Shown: positions 39,141-49,565, numbered from the stretch's first letter. The stretch: DNA of 64,000 nucleotides from Picocystis sp. L7 (GCA_020975725.1 QXJR01000026.1:868001-932000), one strand, 5' to 3'. The notes: a model not told the origin generated them from the letters alone. Made by a program: numbers and translations.

Positions 39141-41777
39141 TTTCTCGAGAAATATTGTAAGGTTTCGTTACAAACTGACCCTATTTATCGATATCTTTTG
39201 TAACCATTCGTCCAATATTTCGAAAATCTTTTCTTTTTCGGTCCCGATTCCCCTTTCAAGGACCAAAAACGAAACCGGGGAAAACGAGATGCCAAAATTT
39301 ATGGAAATATTGTATTGATATCTTACAATATTTGATCTCGATCAACGCAGTCGAAAGTATCGATGTTCGTCGACAGAGATATCTACCTTTTGTCGACCGT
39401 TGGGAGACGTACAACGACGAGCACGGAGGATTGGCAACGACGATGGCGCAAGACCCGAACGACTGCCTCGGCAACGAGCGCGTTCGAAGAGATGCCATCG
39501 ATGTCTCTATGACTCGAGATATTCAAAGAATGAGCAGGTCCAAAGCTACCTTGAGAGATTACACGACCAAAAACTCAAAGTTCCTTCTTTGGGCGATTGA
39601 GAACTATGAAGGGCTCAAAGAACTTGGTGCCCACGAATTTATGTGCGAAGATTGGGTAAAACGAGTGATTTTGCAAGATGAAAACCGAAGAGTGAAAGAG
39701 GTGAAGAATATACTTGCTAATATTGACCCTATAAATAGGAGTGGGTTGGAAGGTATCCTTCATTTGGATCAGTTGGACTTCTCCGCATGGAGCTACTTCC
39801 TTACAAGTATACGGCGCAAGAATAAAAACGGAGGGGAATCCTACTTGAAAAACTATGGCAATTTTAAGTCGGCCTTTCGCTTTTTGTTTCGTTCGGTGGG
39901 TGTGACTTTGCCACCATGGTTTGACACGCATGCAAAGGAGCTTGTCACGGCCCTTAGGAGAGTCTCTGCTCAAGAGCGTGGGGAAGATGCCGGAGAGTCA
40001 CATCAAGTGGGAAAATGCTCTCTCCCGTTTCCTCTCTATTGTGCAATGGCGCATGAGCTTCTTCGAGATGGACTGTGGAGTGCCCACTTCATTCATGTGT
40101 ACTCATGGAATCTCTCGGCAAGGGCATCTACAACTTGTGCTCTACGGCTATCTCACTTTGCTTGGGACAATGATTGCATGAAGATTTACATTCCAACACA
40201 AAAGAATGATCAAGATGGAGGGAAGCAAGGTCAATATCCACACCATGTGTATGCAAACCCAAACATTCCATACATATGCCCATTATTATCCTTGGCAATG
40301 TTTTTAGCCACTACCGAGAGGGCAGATTCAGATGGAAATGCTTTCTTTGATGAACAAGCAGCTTATGCAAGGCATTCAAAGCAAATGGTAGCATGGAAAG
40401 AAAAAAATGTTGAAATGCTCCGTGCATATGGCCTTGAACCTAGTGATATCGGGACTCATAGCAACCGGAAAGGAAGTAGCACCTTCGTAACATCTGGGGT
40501 TACCGATGGCCCAAGCATTGTTGCTATGTGCAATCGAGCCGGATGGGACACCGGCAAGGTGTTGAGCACCTACTTACGGTACGAGGCGGCCGGTGATCAA
40601 TACATTGGTAGGATTGTGGCCGGCCTTTCACCATCAAGTGGAACAAAGTTTGCTCAGCTTCCTCCTCACTTCCTCCCCGGAGTAGATTTGCTGGTTCTTA
40701 ATCAGCTCCTCAAAGTGGCATTTGGGAGTTTCACACGGAGACCACTAGTGCAACCTGTGTTGGAGCATTGTTTGGCCACTCTTTTGTTCCATGAGGCATT
40801 CTTGCTTCACGATTTGGGCCAAGGGAACCCTCTACGGTTTATACCGCTATGGCACGATCCATCCCGAGAGCATTTGAAGAGATTTCTGACCTGTGATGGC
40901 AATGAGGACAGATGTGGGAACGGCATCACGGCCACCGGCATACCGATGAATGTGCACATCCTGTCCAGTTGCACATCAACAGCCAAGTCCATCGAGAAAT
41001 TGAAGGACAACCTTCCTAAAGTTGTTCTTCAATGCCTCGAAGAAAGAGATGTTGACTGTGGGAACATCACATCAGCCTCCATCCGCAACATATTCCAAGA
41101 AATGATCCAGCCCCTCATGACGGCAGTGACGGAAAGCATCGAGGGTGGTGGGCAGCGGCCATGCGTACATCCACTTCAAGAGCCCAACATGCTTGGGCTC
41201 ACACGTTTGCCAACAGCTCCTCTCCATATACCAACCAAAATATCTGTGAAAGCAGCCTTTGTGAGCTATTCATCAGGCCAAACTCCATGGAAAAGGCTCA
41301 CAAACGCTATGGTGGACAAAAAAGACCGAGTATTGTTAGCCGACCTCAAGTTCATCATGGAACACATCGAACGCGAGTTGGTCAAGAAGAACGCATGGAA
41401 CGGAGAAGTGCCCATCGATCCAAGCTACGCAACGAGGCTCTTTGATCTCGCGAAGGAGCATGTGCCCACGAAGACAAAACACGGACGTACCCTCATGTGG
41501 CGAAGCGCATGCTTGTACCTCCGGAAGCAATGCAAGGCGAGGGCACAAGAAGACCAAGACGGGGACTCCTCGCCGCTTCCGCCATCTTGATTTGCGTCTC
41601 CATTTCTCCCGCACGTGTGGTGCAGTCGACGACCTGTGTACTGCACGACGTAACGCAAACTAGGGCAAAGTCATTCCATTGATCGATATTTCTTTCCTGC
41701 ATCTATCGCGATCTTTTCCAAAGATATCGATTAAAAATATTGTAACGATCTCAATACAATATTTCCAGGTAAAACAC
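39141..41777 (+). mobile_element. Crypton-like element, unit 4
   Basis: Last unit of the array. Its right end meets the terminal core TTTCTCG and then host sequence GGTCCAGGAGGATCC. Confidence 0.75.
39443..41590 (+). CDS. Crypton-like tyrosine recombinase, unit 4
   Basis: 715 residues, translation the same as units 2 and 3. Catalytic residues kept. Confidence 0.82.
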   Translation: MAQDPNDCLGNERVRRDAIDVSMTRDIQRMSRSKATLRDYTTKNSKFLLWAIENYEGLKELGAHEFMCEDWVKRVILQDENRRVKEVKNILANIDPINRSGLEGILHLDQLDFSAWSYFLTSIRRKNKNGGESYLKNYGNFKSAFRFLFRSVGVTLPPWFDTHAKELVTALRRVSAQERGEDAGESHQVGKCSLPFPLYCAMAHELLRDGLWSAHFIHVYSWNLSARASTTCALRLSHFAWDNDCMKIYIPTQKNDQDGGKQGQYPHHVYANPNIPYICPLLSLAMFLATTERADSDGNAFFDEQAAYARHSKQMVAWKEKNVEMLRAYGLEPSDIGTHSNRKGSSTFVTSGVTDGPSIVAMCNRAGWDTGKVLSTYLRYEAAGDQYIGRIVAGLSPSSGTKFAQLPPHFLPGVDLLVLNQLLKVAFGSFTRRPLVQPVLEHCLATLLFHEAFLLHDLGQGNPLRFIPLWHDPSREHLKRFLTCDGNEDRCGNGITATGIPMNVHILSSCTSTAKSIEKLKDNLPKVVLQCLEERDVDCGNITSASIRNIFQEMIQPLMTAVTESIEGGGQRPCVHPLQEPNMLGLTRLPTAPLHIPTKISVKAAFVSYSSGQTPWKRLTNAMVDKKDRVLLADLKFIMEHIERELVKKNAWNGEVPIDPSYATRLFDLAKEHVPTKTKHGRTLMWRSACLYLRKQCKARAQEDQDGDSSPLPPS

Positions 41778-41784
41778 TTTCTCG

Positions 41785-42368
41785 GGTCCAGGAGGATCCC
41801 TTTCACAACCTCGGTTCCATGGGTGCGAGCCCCCCAAGGGAAGGACGCCCGGGTTCAGACCCGATCCTCCCCCGGGTCAAACGCCCCGATGAAAAGGGAT
41901 CTGTTCCTAGCATCGAAAGGAGGACCAGGGGAACGACACCACCGATCCCGCCTCGTTTCAATCTCTCCTTCGTCGCTTTCATGCCCCGTTCAATTCGGCA
42001 GGTTTTCAGCCAGAATCAATTCTTCCTCTGCATGTCCCCATCTTCACCCGCCTTTTTCCCGAACAGATCCCCGACCTTTCGGACGGCAAGAAACGTGTCT
42101 CGCAGAGGACTCCGAACCGCACCGTGCAGTGCGAACCGGCACGCGCCAAAAGTTCACTTCCACGTCAGAATCGAAGCGGCACACACGCTTCTTCGCCTCT
42201 GCAGGACAGCAGGAAGCCTACCAATCGACACCTTGGCAGATCTGAACGTGTCCAGCGTCAGGACTGACCACCGCAGCATCCGTTCGACCGCTTGGTAGGC
42301 TGCGATTGAAAGCAGCAACCGCTTGAATCGAAGTGTGGGACGAACAGGAATTGTGAAGAAGGGAGCAG
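41785..42368. other. Upstream region of the RRM-LOTUS gene
   Basis: About 580 bp. Contains GGGTTCAGACCCG and CCCGGGTC near 41853-41878, related to the palindromes upstream of other genes. No gene seen. Confidence 0.45.
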
Positions 42369-44105
42369 ATGGACAGGCACCGCCGAGAGGAACTGTCCGC
42401 TAGGATGAATGCAATACTGGGAGAGGCGAATGGCACGTGGAAGTGCGAAGCACAACGGGACCAGGACACGGAGATGGAGTATGAGTTGCCATCTCCTTGG
42501 CCTGTTGGGACGGATCACCATCGTCCATCCACGGGAGGTGGAAGCTTTGGACATGGAAAGACGAACCAAGCAGGGCCACATAATCATTTTCTAGAACACA
42601 GAGAGTTGTATTCATCAACAGGGTGGAACCCATTCGTTGGCAGTCCATTCAATGCCTTTCCATCCGAGATTCAGAGCAGATCTGATGGTTCTGTCCCCCA
42701 GCACAACTGGCAAGGGAAGAGCTACTTCCAACCCCATAGCACAAGGTGGCAGGGTGCAGGAGACAACAGAAACTTTGGTCAAGTTCAAGAAAATACATTG
42801 CCAAGGTGGAATAAAAGTATCCCACTCATGCATCAGCAAGCAGGGCACCCACCTGGATTCGGAGAGCATCCCAAATGGGCAGAAGTGGCAGGTACTCGAC
42901 AACGTAGGCTCCCACTTCAGGAGTCACCGGTGAATGCCCAGAGACTTCATGGTGATGGGTGGAAAACACAACATGGCCAGCAGCAAGTGCAAGATATTTG
43001 GCAGAAGCCGTTCGAAAAGCGAGAACAGAACAGGTCCAATCCCCAAGGGCAAGAGAATAGAAGTAAAACTGCTATCTGGCCACCTGAGGTCCTTCCATCC
43101 TTTGATAAACAAGGGTCTGCATCCCGCCCTAAAAGCACAATTGTCGTGAACAAGGTGAATCGTAATCTCTATGTACATGAGGTCAACAGTTATGTCGGCA
43201 GCCAAAGTGGATCTCAAGTTTCGACCCCTTCCTCTGGCATCGTTCGCCAAAGCAATGACCAGCAAGGCTCTGATCTGAATGACCCAGAGAAAAAGCAGGC
43301 CCGTGTATATGTTGGTGGCATACCGGAAACGCTATCAAAGGATGAAATACATGACCATTTTGAGCAGTGGGGAACGGTGGTTGAAATTTGTTTCCCAATG
43401 GAAAAAAACAGTCACACTAAACGCCGAGGATTTTGCTTCGTGAACTTCAAAGACAGAGTAGCAGCACAACTTGCTGTTAAATCCAGCCCGTTGATGATTG
43501 CTGGAACACCTATACAGTCCATCACTTTTGCTCTGGACAAGGAGGAAATTGTGAAACAGAGAATTGTGCAGCTTCTTGAAAAACTTTTGGAAAAAGGACA
43601 GCTTCGGTGCAGGATCGACCAACTTGGGAACGCTTACAGGGATGAGTACGGATGTCCTCTGGACTACAAGAAGTTTGGCCACCAGAAGTTGATCAGCTTT
43701 CTCACTGGCATTCCTGAGCTACGAATATCTGGGGGAATGTCTGATGGCGGTGGTATGCGCTTCGTTGAACTACACGATATTGCAAAGAGCAAAGCCACAC
43801 AAAGGATAGATGTTGCCCCCCAAACCCCCTCCGTGCGGGGCAGTGCAGATATGGATCATTCCAGTACAGACATGCACCATTCCAGTACTCTGGAGTCGTT
43901 CTCTCTGTGCTCCTCCGCGTTTGTTTTTCCTCAGTCTCCAGGGCCTAACGGTTGGTTTTCACAAAATGCATCCAACCAAAGTTTGTGGACTGGCACACCA
44001 AGCCGCATCGCAAACGACACTGGCGATGAAAGAGCAGTAAGCCATTTGCTGCCAACATCTCTGTATGAAGACTTGAGTTGGCTTCCAAAAGAATTCAGTC
44101 ACTAG
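42369..44105 (+). CDS. RRM-LOTUS (OST-HTH) RNA-binding protein
   Basis: 578 residues from the ATG at 42369. Residues 1-305 are low-complexity, rich in Gln, Ser, Gly, Trp and His and probably disordered. An RRM spans about 311-388 with RNP2 VYVGGI (313-318) and RNP1 RGFCFVNF (353-360). Directly after it, about 398-453, is a winged-helix segment (RIVQLLEKLLEKGQLRCRID, GCPLDYKKFGHQKLISFL) that fits the OST-HTH/LOTUS fold, including the typical LDYKKFGH-KL-FL block. The tail is Ser-rich. RRM plus LOTUS occurs in MARF1-type regulators with a NYN nuclease; no nuclease is seen here. A role in mRNA binding or ribonucleoprotein granules is inferred. Convergent with SAC3. Confidence 0.82.
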   Translation: MDRHRREELSARMNAILGEANGTWKCEAQRDQDTEMEYELPSPWPVGTDHHRPSTGGGSFGHGKTNQAGPHNHFLEHRELYSSTGWNPFVGSPFNAFPSEIQSRSDGSVPQHNWQGKSYFQPHSTRWQGAGDNRNFGQVQENTLPRWNKSIPLMHQQAGHPPGFGEHPKWAEVAGTRQRRLPLQESPVNAQRLHGDGWKTQHGQQQVQDIWQKPFEKREQNRSNPQGQENRSKTAIWPPEVLPSFDKQGSASRPKSTIVVNKVNRNLYVHEVNSYVGSQSGSQVSTPSSGIVRQSNDQQGSDLNDPEKKQARVYVGGIPETLSKDEIHDHFEQWGTVVEICFPMEKNSHTKRRGFCFVNFKDRVAAQLAVKSSPLMIAGTPIQSITFALDKEEIVKQRIVQLLEKLLEKGQLRCRIDQLGNAYRDEYGCPLDYKKFGHQKLISFLTGIPELRISGGMSDGGGMRFVELHDIAKSKATQRIDVAPQTPSVRGSADMDHSSTDMHHSSTLESFSLCSSAFVFPQSPGPNGWFSQNASNQSLWTGTPSRIANDTGDERAVSHLLPTSLYEDLSWLPKEFSH

Positions 44106-44303
44106 TATTGCGTACGAGAAGGACATGTGGGGACAGTAGCTATAAAGGAGGTTGCTCCAAAATGACAGCAAAGTACACACCCACTTTCATTGCTTGGCCT
44201 TCACGGCATCCTGGGAAAAGCCAGCATATTGTTTATCTGGTGTAAAGTAGTCGTTTTGAAAAGCACTCCAAGTACACACCACCACCTTGGTACGTCTGAT
44301 GTC

Positions 44304-47300
44304 TCAAAACTCAGGAGCAGCCGCCGCTAGATAAACCAGCATGTCTTCAAACTCTCTCTCTTTCTGGATTTCAGACTTCAATGCAGATTGGAGTTGTTCC
44401 ACAGTATTTTGCCCTACCTGAGTAAATCCAAAAGAGTTGCTCTTGTTGGATGTAGATGGCGCAGCTTCGGACTCAACATGTGCTTGTGCACTTTTGCAAA
44501 GAAAATCTTCTTCCAGATTTTTTGGTTTCGTACCTGCAAGGGTGTACTGACGAATTGCACCCCTCTCACTTTGGGCAAGAGCAACACTTAACAATGACCC
44601 GGTGCTAGCTGACTGTTCATATTGTTCCATTATGTACGCTGGAGACCTTGGGACAAACTCATCATTTCGCAAGGTTGCGCTATCGATCGTAGATGTGCAA
44701 TGATGAGCAAGCATGACGTATGGAGCTGTCGCAAGAGGCACCAGCAATTCATAAACTAGCTGCTGGATATCATGCTGCCATGTGCCTTCCTGACTACTTG
44801 TCGTCCATGTGCAGGACCGCATCACAGTGCCATGCCCTTGTCTAGACGTGCCAAGAACTTTCACACTACTTTCATGTGATTTTTCTTCTAAATCTTCTGC
44901 ATATAGCCTTTGTAGCATGCTTGTGAGCTCGTGCCTACGATTTGCAATGCGTGATGACAATGGGAGTTTTTCTCTCACGCTTTCATCTGGAAAAAAACGT
45001 ATTTCAGGGTCGGATGGCCACCCCCATTGCTCCAAGGCAAGAACGTCAGTTGAGTTTACCTCCCTCACTAATTCTGCTACGGCGGCATTGTAAGTCTGTA
45101 CATATTCTTGTGGAGTTCCACATGTTACCATGTCAAGCTTCTGGACGATAAAGTCATATGGGTGAACAAATGACCAGCTTGGGGGCGCAGGCGTACATGA
45201 AGCTAGCCAGTCAATCCCTCTCTCTATCTTCTGACAGCTTACTGCCGAAATTATCCCAGGGGGAAGCGCCACAATGTTGACGGGTGAGCTGGGCAGACGG
45301 TCCAAGCCCAGTGCTATGTAAACCGCTGAGTGCATTCTGCGCCGCCAAAGCCTCAAATCCTCTGAACCTCCAGGTGCGGGTGGTAAAACGACCATGATGG
45401 GAAGGTGCTGTGATGTGCACCGAAAAAGATTCAACAGTGTCGCCATTCTGGAGTTGTCCTCGCCTATTGCAGTTTCGCTTCCTTGCACAGCAGCACTAGA
45501 CATCAGAAAGATGCCTGCACAGCACCCCAAGTGCAGCTCTTCTGTGAAACTTGATGATCCTACATCGACTGCCGTAAAACTGAAGTCGATTGCACATTTA
45601 TCGCCTGTCTTCTGAACGTTGTCATTGTACAAAGCATGATCCCCAATTTTATACAACTCCTTGTCAGGAGCATGCATTCTTCTCCCATCTTGGTGCCTAT
45701 CTGTGGGCAAGTCGGTATCACTGCCCAACTTTGAAAGCTGAAAATGATGGCTGTACTTCAAACCAGTAAATTCCGCTTGCAAACCCTCTTGTGTGCATGG
45801 ATAGCCTCCGAGTTTGCACCAAAGCCAGTCACAAACGTGTCGATCCAATTTGAAATGTGACTCCATCGCTTCCTCTGAAAATGATTTCTGCTGTGGACAG
45901 CTGACCAACACTTTCCAAAGTGTGATGCCCTGGCCGATGCACATTCCTTTCTTGCGTAAATGAGGCGTGACTATGTGTCCAATTTTCAAGGGGGTCCAGT
46001 AGAAACCGGAGCGAAACTCTGTTTCTAACCCTGATTGAATCTGATCATTGCTTGCTGTTGCAGCACCTGACCTGCGATGGAGTACCTTCCAAGATTCATC
46101 AACAGCAAGGGAAGGGTCAGCTGAGCAAGCCTGCATTGACGCCTTGTGTCTAGCAGCTACTCGTCTTGCATCAATAATACTCGATGTCACTTCTCTCCAC
46201 TGATGCAGACGGAACTGAAGTATACTTTTTCTGCACTTCTCCTTACGCTTGGCTTCTTTGCGCAGGCGTTCTTCCTCTGCAGCAGCCGCACGCGCTGCTG
46301 CAGCACGTGCAGCTGCTTCGGCTTTTTGTGCAGCTTGCGCCTTTCTTGCTTTCTCCTTCTCCCTCTCGGCAGCTTCCCATTTCTTCTCCATTTCTAGTCC
46401 TCTTTCCAATCTAGCCCTTGCCTGGGCTTGTGCGAGTCTTTCTGCCATCTGCCTCTCTTCCTCTAGCTTTTTTCCCTTTTCCACTTCGGCAATGGATACA
46501 GTTCTGGCCACCTGACCATCCTGGGGATGCTCTGCCGGCTCAGGCAATTGGATGTGCTGAACTGGTTCGACATCAACAGGCGTACTCCTCACATCTCTGC
46601 GTCTCTTGTGTGGAGGCTCTGTTCTAGTAGATCCTTCAGTGGGATCTTGTTGTCTCTTGTGGTTCTTGCTTGGGATCGCATTTCCAGGGAAAATAGCGGT
46701 GCCCTGGTTAAGACTCTTTCTCTTCTCTGGTGCAGGCATATGCGGGGGTTTGGATGCATCTTGTGATAGTTGCGGTTGTGTGGGTGTGCATGCGGTAACA
46801 TTGCGCTCTGGTGATCGAGACACATAATTCCACCCTGGGTTTTTTATGATGTCTGCGAGAGGAATGTTTGCTCTCTTTTCCTGAATGACACCTGAGAGGA
46901 ATGCTGGAAAGCTTTGGGAGGGCTCAATAAACATTTCCTTGTTCAATGTGATGTTCTGAACTTCCCCGTCGCAATTTGCTGGAATCAAACCGTGGTGTTT
47001 GCAGAGGGTAACAGCCTGATCGAAAGTGTCAAATAGCAAAAGCTCTTGTAAGCGTTGAATGGGGAAGGATTCTCCACGGCATCCTGTACTGTAAAGGACC
47101 TTCAGTGCTTTGCTCCTTGCGCTGCCTGACACCATAAAAGCACAGCATGCAGCCAAATAAGGCATTTGTTCTTCCCGCATGCTTCGAAAAAACCCAACAT
47201 AATCACCGATACCCATCAAAGACAGCATGCGAAGTGCCAATTCAATGGGAGGTGTCCTTAAAGAGTAAGGAGGGAGAGATGACAAGTCCCTGACGACCTG

Positions 47301-48842
47301 ACTCATATTCTGCTTGTACTTCCCATGAGTTCCAAGCTGCGTCAATAGATGATAAGCCCTGAATTCTGGTTCATTCCTGCATTCTGGTGGAACATCTTTG
47401 CCCGTTACCCAACCACCACTGTGCACGTGTTTGCTGTCAGACCTCGACCAAGCATCTGAATAGAACTCATTGAGGGTAATCAGGCACTTGTTCAATTGTT
47501 CGACATTCAAGTGTCTGTTGAAACCTTCGTGATCGTCTATTTGGGCTTCACCCGCTTCACAAAGCTCATGTTCAGCCATGATGTGAAACCTCACCATTTC
47601 CTCCAGCAGATGAATAGCAAAACCATCCCTTATTCCTTGCACTGTCAAGTCTGATCTCACTCCGCGGTACCTATCCCACAGGAACTTGTGCACTGTTGCT
47701 AGCCTTGAAGCGCACGTGCTGGCATCGGCACCTTTCATGTCTGCCCAGAGAAGCAAGCGGCGCAAGTGCACCATGGTCCGCTGAAGAGCCTTCCTTGTTC
47801 TAACATCCTCTGCAGGAGGGTTGTCTACCTGTCGGGAGAAGCGCTTCACTGCAAGCTCCTTTGAGGTTCGCGATCTATCCCCGGCTTCCACACGTTCAAA
47901 GAAGTGGATGTCATCCAATCGCTCACGCCGTTCTCTTTCTGAGCGTGGGCACATGTCTTCGCAGGATCCAACAATGGGTCCTTGACGTGTGCCAGTGTCC
48001 TGCCTGTCTGCCGGGAACGTCGATCCATCCCCCTCCATCTCGAAGCCTTCCTCCTCACTCTCGAACAGTGTCTTCTCCAGAGGCGCGGTTGTTGAACGTG
48101 GGTATCCTTCTCTTATCGTGGCAAGGTCAGCATCACCCTGCAAAGTTTTCTTGAACCGCGCCGCCCGTGCATCAAGAACTGCTGGAGGATCAAAACTCTC
48201 CCTGGCCTGTTCTGTCTCTGCCGTTGGTTTCAACAGCATAGGATCCTGGGTTCGATTCGCATGGAAGATTCGTGCTTGTGCTGTGACATTCCCTCGCTCT
48301 TCGCTGATCCTGACGTTTTCGTTGTTGCCTGTCTCCACTGTTGCCGCTTCGGGTCCTCCCATTGTGAATTTAGGTGTTGGCTTGGATGGCTCTGTTTCCT
48401 TGGTCTGCAAGTGTGTACTTTTCTGCTTCCTGGCGATTCCCGACCCTTTCCATTTGTCGCTCGTCGGATGCGGATCGTTAAGATCCATCATTTCGCCTTC
48501 TTCTCTCTCACGTCTGACTGGAGGTCCTCGGAACCCACGGCTTTCTTTGCGATCTTCCGGTTCTTCCGTGTCCATCGCTTTCCCGAGCTTCCACTGCTTC
48601 TTCTCCCTCGAGGGCCCTCCACGACCGCTTCCGACGGACGTTCGCACGTTTCTCGATGCGAGGTGCGGTTCGTCTATCACCATGGCGTTCGATTTCCTTC
48701 CTCGGGAGGCGTTTCCGCCTCTTCTGCCGCGTCCACCACGCGTCCAAGTCATGGATGAAGCGTGCCTTCCTCCGAACCGTCCCGGCGAGGCGTCCGATCC
48801 GCGGCCTGGACTTCGTCCCACGCCTTCCATGGCCTCGGGCAT
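44304..48842 (-). CDS. SAC3: SAC3/GANP mRNA-export scaffold (TREX-2)
   Basis: 1,512 residues in one exon from the ATG at 48842. The N-terminus is RG-rich (GGRGRRGGNASRGRK) and disordered to about 290. The SAC3 domain runs about 295-590, opening with GSCEDMCPRSERERRERLDDIHFFE and containing HIMAEHELCEAG and FVRFHIM-like helices, then the PCI-like tail MPYLAACCAFM. A long Glu/Lys/Ala/Arg coiled coil covers about 780-880, where yeast Sac3 binds centrin and Sus1. The remaining ~600 residues resemble the C-terminal part of metazoan GANP, with a GTPase-like look (PIMVVLPPAPGG). Family role: TREX-2 links transcription to export at the nuclear pore. The length is more like GANP than yeast Sac3 (1,301). 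Confidence 0.88.
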   Translation of the reverse strand: MPEAMEGVGRSPGRGSDASPGRFGGRHASSMTWTRGGRGRRGGNASRGRKSNAMVIDEPHLASRNVRTSVGSGRGGPSREKKQWKLGKAMDTEEPEDRKESRGFRGPPVRREREEGEMMDLNDPHPTSDKWKGSGIARKQKSTHLQTKETEPSKPTPKFTMGGPEAATVETGNNENVRISEERGNVTAQARIFHANRTQDPMLLKPTAETEQARESFDPPAVLDARAARFKKTLQGDADLATIREGYPRSTTAPLEKTLFESEEEGFEMEGDGSTFPADRQDTGTRQGPIVGSCEDMCPRSERERRERLDDIHFFERVEAGDRSRTSKELAVKRFSRQVDNPPAEDVRTRKALQRTMVHLRRLLLWADMKGADASTCASRLATVHKFLWDRYRGVRSDLTVQGIRDGFAIHLLEEMVRFHIMAEHELCEAGEAQIDDHEGFNRHLNVEQLNKCLITLNEFYSDAWSRSDSKHVHSGGWVTGKDVPPECRNEPEFRAYHLLTQLGTHGKYKQNMSQVVRDLSSLPPYSLRTPPIELALRMLSLMGIGDYVGFFRSMREEQMPYLAACCAFMVSGSARSKALKVLYSTGCRGESFPIQRLQELLLFDTFDQAVTLCKHHGLIPANCDGEVQNITLNKEMFIEPSQSFPAFLSGVIQEKRANIPLADIIKNPGWNYVSRSPERNVTACTPTQPQLSQDASKPPHMPAPEKRKSLNQGTAIFPGNAIPSKNHKRQQDPTEGSTRTEPPHKRRRDVRSTPVDVEPVQHIQLPEPAEHPQDGQVARTVSIAEVEKGKKLEEERQMAERLAQAQARARLERGLEMEKKWEAAEREKEKARKAQAAQKAEAAARAAAARAAAAEEERLRKEAKRKEKCRKSILQFRLHQWREVTSSIIDARRVAARHKASMQACSADPSLAVDESWKVLHRRSGAATASNDQIQSGLETEFRSGFYWTPLKIGHIVTPHLRKKGMCIGQGITLWKVLVSCPQQKSFSEEAMESHFKLDRHVCDWLWCKLGGYPCTQEGLQAEFTGLKYSHHFQLSKLGSDTDLPTDRHQDGRRMHAPDKELYKIGDHALYNDNVQKTGDKCAIDFSFTAVDVGSSSFTEELHLGCCAGIFLMSSAAVQGSETAIGEDNSRMATLLNLFRCTSQHLPIMVVLPPAPGGSEDLRLWRRRMHSAVYIALGLDRLPSSPVNIVALPPGIISAVSCQKIERGIDWLASCTPAPPSWSFVHPYDFIVQKLDMVTCGTPQEYVQTYNAAVAELVREVNSTDVLALEQWGWPSDPEIRFFPDESVREKLPLSSRIANRRHELTSMLQRLYAEDLEEKSHESSVKVLGTSRQGHGTVMRSCTWTTSSQEGTWQHDIQQLVYELLVPLATAPYVMLAHHCTSTIDSATLRNDEFVPRSPAYIMEQYEQSASTGSLLSVALAQSERGAIRQYTLAGTKPKNLEEDFLCKSAQAHVESEAAPSTSNKSNSFGFTQVGQNTVEQLQSALKSEIQKEREFEDMLVYLAAAAPEF

Positions 48843-49379
48843 GGCGTCTGGCACGTCCTGCTATCCTCCGATCCGCTTCCAGCGGCGTCGATGTGCGATC
48901 AATGGGACGCGCGTGCGCGTCGCATCGCCATGGAAATGGACACGTTCGCACGAAGGGGGGTAAGCACGCGACCAAAGCACGACCCGCCGAAGGAGAGGGG
49001 ACGCAGACCCGTCCCTCCGACTCGATCGAAACCGAAGGGGACGCGGGTTCGAACCCGGACGTTCCTCCGATCGACCGAAACCGCTCGAAAGGGGGGCATA
49101 CCGGTGCCTCTGCGGGTAGTGTTCCCCAACGCGGTCCGAAAACGGGAAAGTACCCGACGAGGTGGCGTGGAACACGCTCTCGCTGCCGAGGGTGGGAGGG
49201 CAGGCCTTCCCAGGGCTGCTTGAAGCCATGCCCACCGATCGACCAGAGCACGTGTCAGAGACGTTGGCATCCGCGCACGCGCGCACCTAAACGCGTCTCT
49301 GCGCCTCTAGGAAAGGCGTATTTGAAAGACAAGGCTCGTGGTGGAGTGCCAGGTGCGACATAAGCAAGCGGAAGGCGAC
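48843..49379. promoter_or_regulatory. Divergent promoter region SAC3/NDUFA1 with palindrome
   Basis: 537 bp between divergent starts. CGGGTTCGAACCCG at 49044-49057 is a perfect 14-bp palindrome near the middle, the same class as upstream of DDX49. It also looks like a tRNA T-arm, but no cloverleaf surrounds it. Confidence 0.45.
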
Positions 49380-49565
49380 ATGGCGCCGTGGGAAGCCATG
49401 ATACCCATCGGGATCATCGTGGGCGCCATCACCGCGATGGGTGGGCTGCAAGGTGGGCTGCACAAGCTGTTCAGCGGAAAGCCGAAACCTGTGCAGCCGG
49501 ATCGTTGGGATCTGCTCATGGCAGAACGCGATCGTATGCTAGACAAACAGACCAAAGAAACGTGA
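49380..49565 (+). CDS. NDUFA1: Complex I subunit NDUFA1 (MWFE)
   Basis: 61 residues from the ATG at 49380: MAPWEAMIPIGIIVGAITAM, then a short loop and PKPVQPDRWDLLMAERDRML. One membrane span near the N-terminus followed by a W-D-x-x-M-x-E-R-D block is the pattern of plant and animal NDUFA1. The small size is normal (65-70). It is an accessory subunit of the mitochondrial complex I membrane arm. No cleavable presequence is expected. Divergent from SAC3. Confidence 0.88.
   Translation: MAPWEAMIPIGIIVGAITAMGGLQGGLHKLFSGKPKPVQPDRWDLLMAERDRMLDKQTKET

Larger units (their letters stand above)
31230..41784 (+). repeat. Head-to-tail array of four 2,637-bp recombinase elements
   Basis: Units start at 31230, 33867, 36504 and 39141; a fifth TTTCTCG core at 41778-41784 closes the array. 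Every unit has exactly the same length. The only difference I noticed is one base: unit 1 codes Pro where units 2-4 code Leu. At each junction the 7-bp core TTTCTCG is flanked by inverted arms TACAATATTT and AAATATTGTA (33844-33853 and 33876-33885 at the first junction). The left flank runs CCCCCC-TTTCTCG-AG and the right flank CAC-TTTCTCG-GG, so the core is shared by element and target, as expected for site-specific integration. Sharing of the Leu base suggests units 2-4 came from one another. Confidence 0.9.

Noticed and set aside
31230-41784. DIRS/Ngaro-type retroelement for the recombinase array
   Set aside because: These also use tyrosine recombinases, but no reverse transcriptase or RNase H is encoded in the 2,637-bp unit.
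31230-41784. Tandem host gene duplication instead of a mobile element
   Set aside because: The product is a recombinase with a full catalytic set and the unit edges coincide with a shared core flanked by inverted arms, which a host duplication would not explain.
49044-49057. tRNA T-arm-like GGTTCGAACCC
   Set aside because: No acceptor, D or anticodon arm can be drawn around it, and the same palindrome recurs before other protein genes.
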